From an uncultured Lachnospiraceae bacterium (lineage in GTDB: Bacteria; Bacillota; Clostridia; Lachnospirales; Lachnospiraceae): a DNA stretch of 5,909 bases. The stretch spans positions 1 to 5,909 of the forward strand of contig CAJTOW010000181.1 in NCBI GenBank assembly GCA_910577655.1, given 5' to 3'. The translations under genes and the position numbers were made by a program. Below are positions 5,792 through 5,909 of the stretch, in pieces; positions within the stretch are counted from its first letter, which is position 1; each line of letters opens with the position of its first letter. Below the pieces are notes generated by a model. The model saw only the letters and a program-made list of their open reading frames with translations. It was not told where the DNA came from and did no database searches.

Positions 5792-5835
5792 AATCATACA
5801 TATCTTTTCTTGTTAACAGATAGAAGGAGGATTCC

Positions 5836-5909
5836 ATGAACCACAAGCTTCATATACCAGTAAAAAAAGAAGATGTAAAACATTTAAAAGCAGGTGACTA
5901 TGTGTACCT
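5836..5909 (+). CDS. fumB: Fumarate hydratase class I, beta subunit (5' part only)
   Basis: An ATG at 5836 follows a strong AAGGAGG (5824-5830). The 24 complete codons read MNHKLHIPVKKEDVKHLKAG then DYVY. LKAGDYVYL is the characteristic opening of the C-terminal (beta) subunit of two-chain class I fumarases, which normally completes the alpha chain's active site. The gene runs off the window. The call rests on this short segment and on its place directly after fumA. The symbol for the separate beta chain is not uniform between genomes. Confidence 0.85.
   Translation, partial: MNHKLHIPVKKEDVKHLKAGDYVY

Overview
The window looks like chromosomal DNA from a Gram-positive anaerobe of the Clostridia, most likely Lachnospiraceae. 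The reasons are strong GGAGG-type ribosome binding sites, a TTG start on a two-subunit class I fumarase, compact sigma-A-type promoters, and short palindromic intergenic repeats. The taxonomic placement is inferred from protein and repeat style; no marker gene is present.

Layout. Positions 1-53 are the end of a small inverted-terminal-repeat (MITE-like) element that continues off the left edge. On the minus strand, 2770-166 is a tight two-gene operon: an M20-family amidohydrolase closely resembling E. coli AbgA (p-aminobenzoyl-glutamate hydrolase subunit A), then a CapA-like metallophosphatase-fold protein. A third minus-strand reading frame with a good ribosome binding site opens 16 nt after capA but stops at the repeat boundary after 32 codons. 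Divergent from the operon, on the plus strand at 3056-3985, is a LysR-type regulator interrupted by an in-frame TAG at codon 38. The 285-bp divergent region holds a clear promoter for the regulator, a weaker one for the operon, an 8-bp inverted repeat, and a candidate operator.

The 921-bp spacer 3986-4906 has no long gene but is rich in signals. In order it holds a TTGATT-N17-TATAAT promoter preceded by the same 11-mer found in the divergent region, a 10-codon ORF with a strong ribosome binding site, a second promoter (TGTACA-N17-TATAAT), and a predicted structured RNA of about 180 nt. That RNA has a long-range closing stem, two inner hairpins (one with a GNRA loop) and an intrinsic terminator. 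A complete 164-bp MITE-like element at 4543-4706 follows, inverted relative to the copy at the left edge, and then short palindromes. The plus-strand fumarate hydratase alpha gene (4907-5749) and the first 24 codons of the beta gene (from 5836) close the window.

How the genes may work together. A LysR gene divergent from an AbgA-like gene recalls E. coli abgR-abgABT, but no abgB or abgT is present and a CapA-like gene takes the second place. The regulator appears recently disabled, so the operon may be unregulated or under other control. The fumarase pair is metabolically separate (fumarate/malate interconversion). The most interesting unexplained object is the structured RNA with its own promoter and terminator at about 4229-4445. 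I do not recognise its family.
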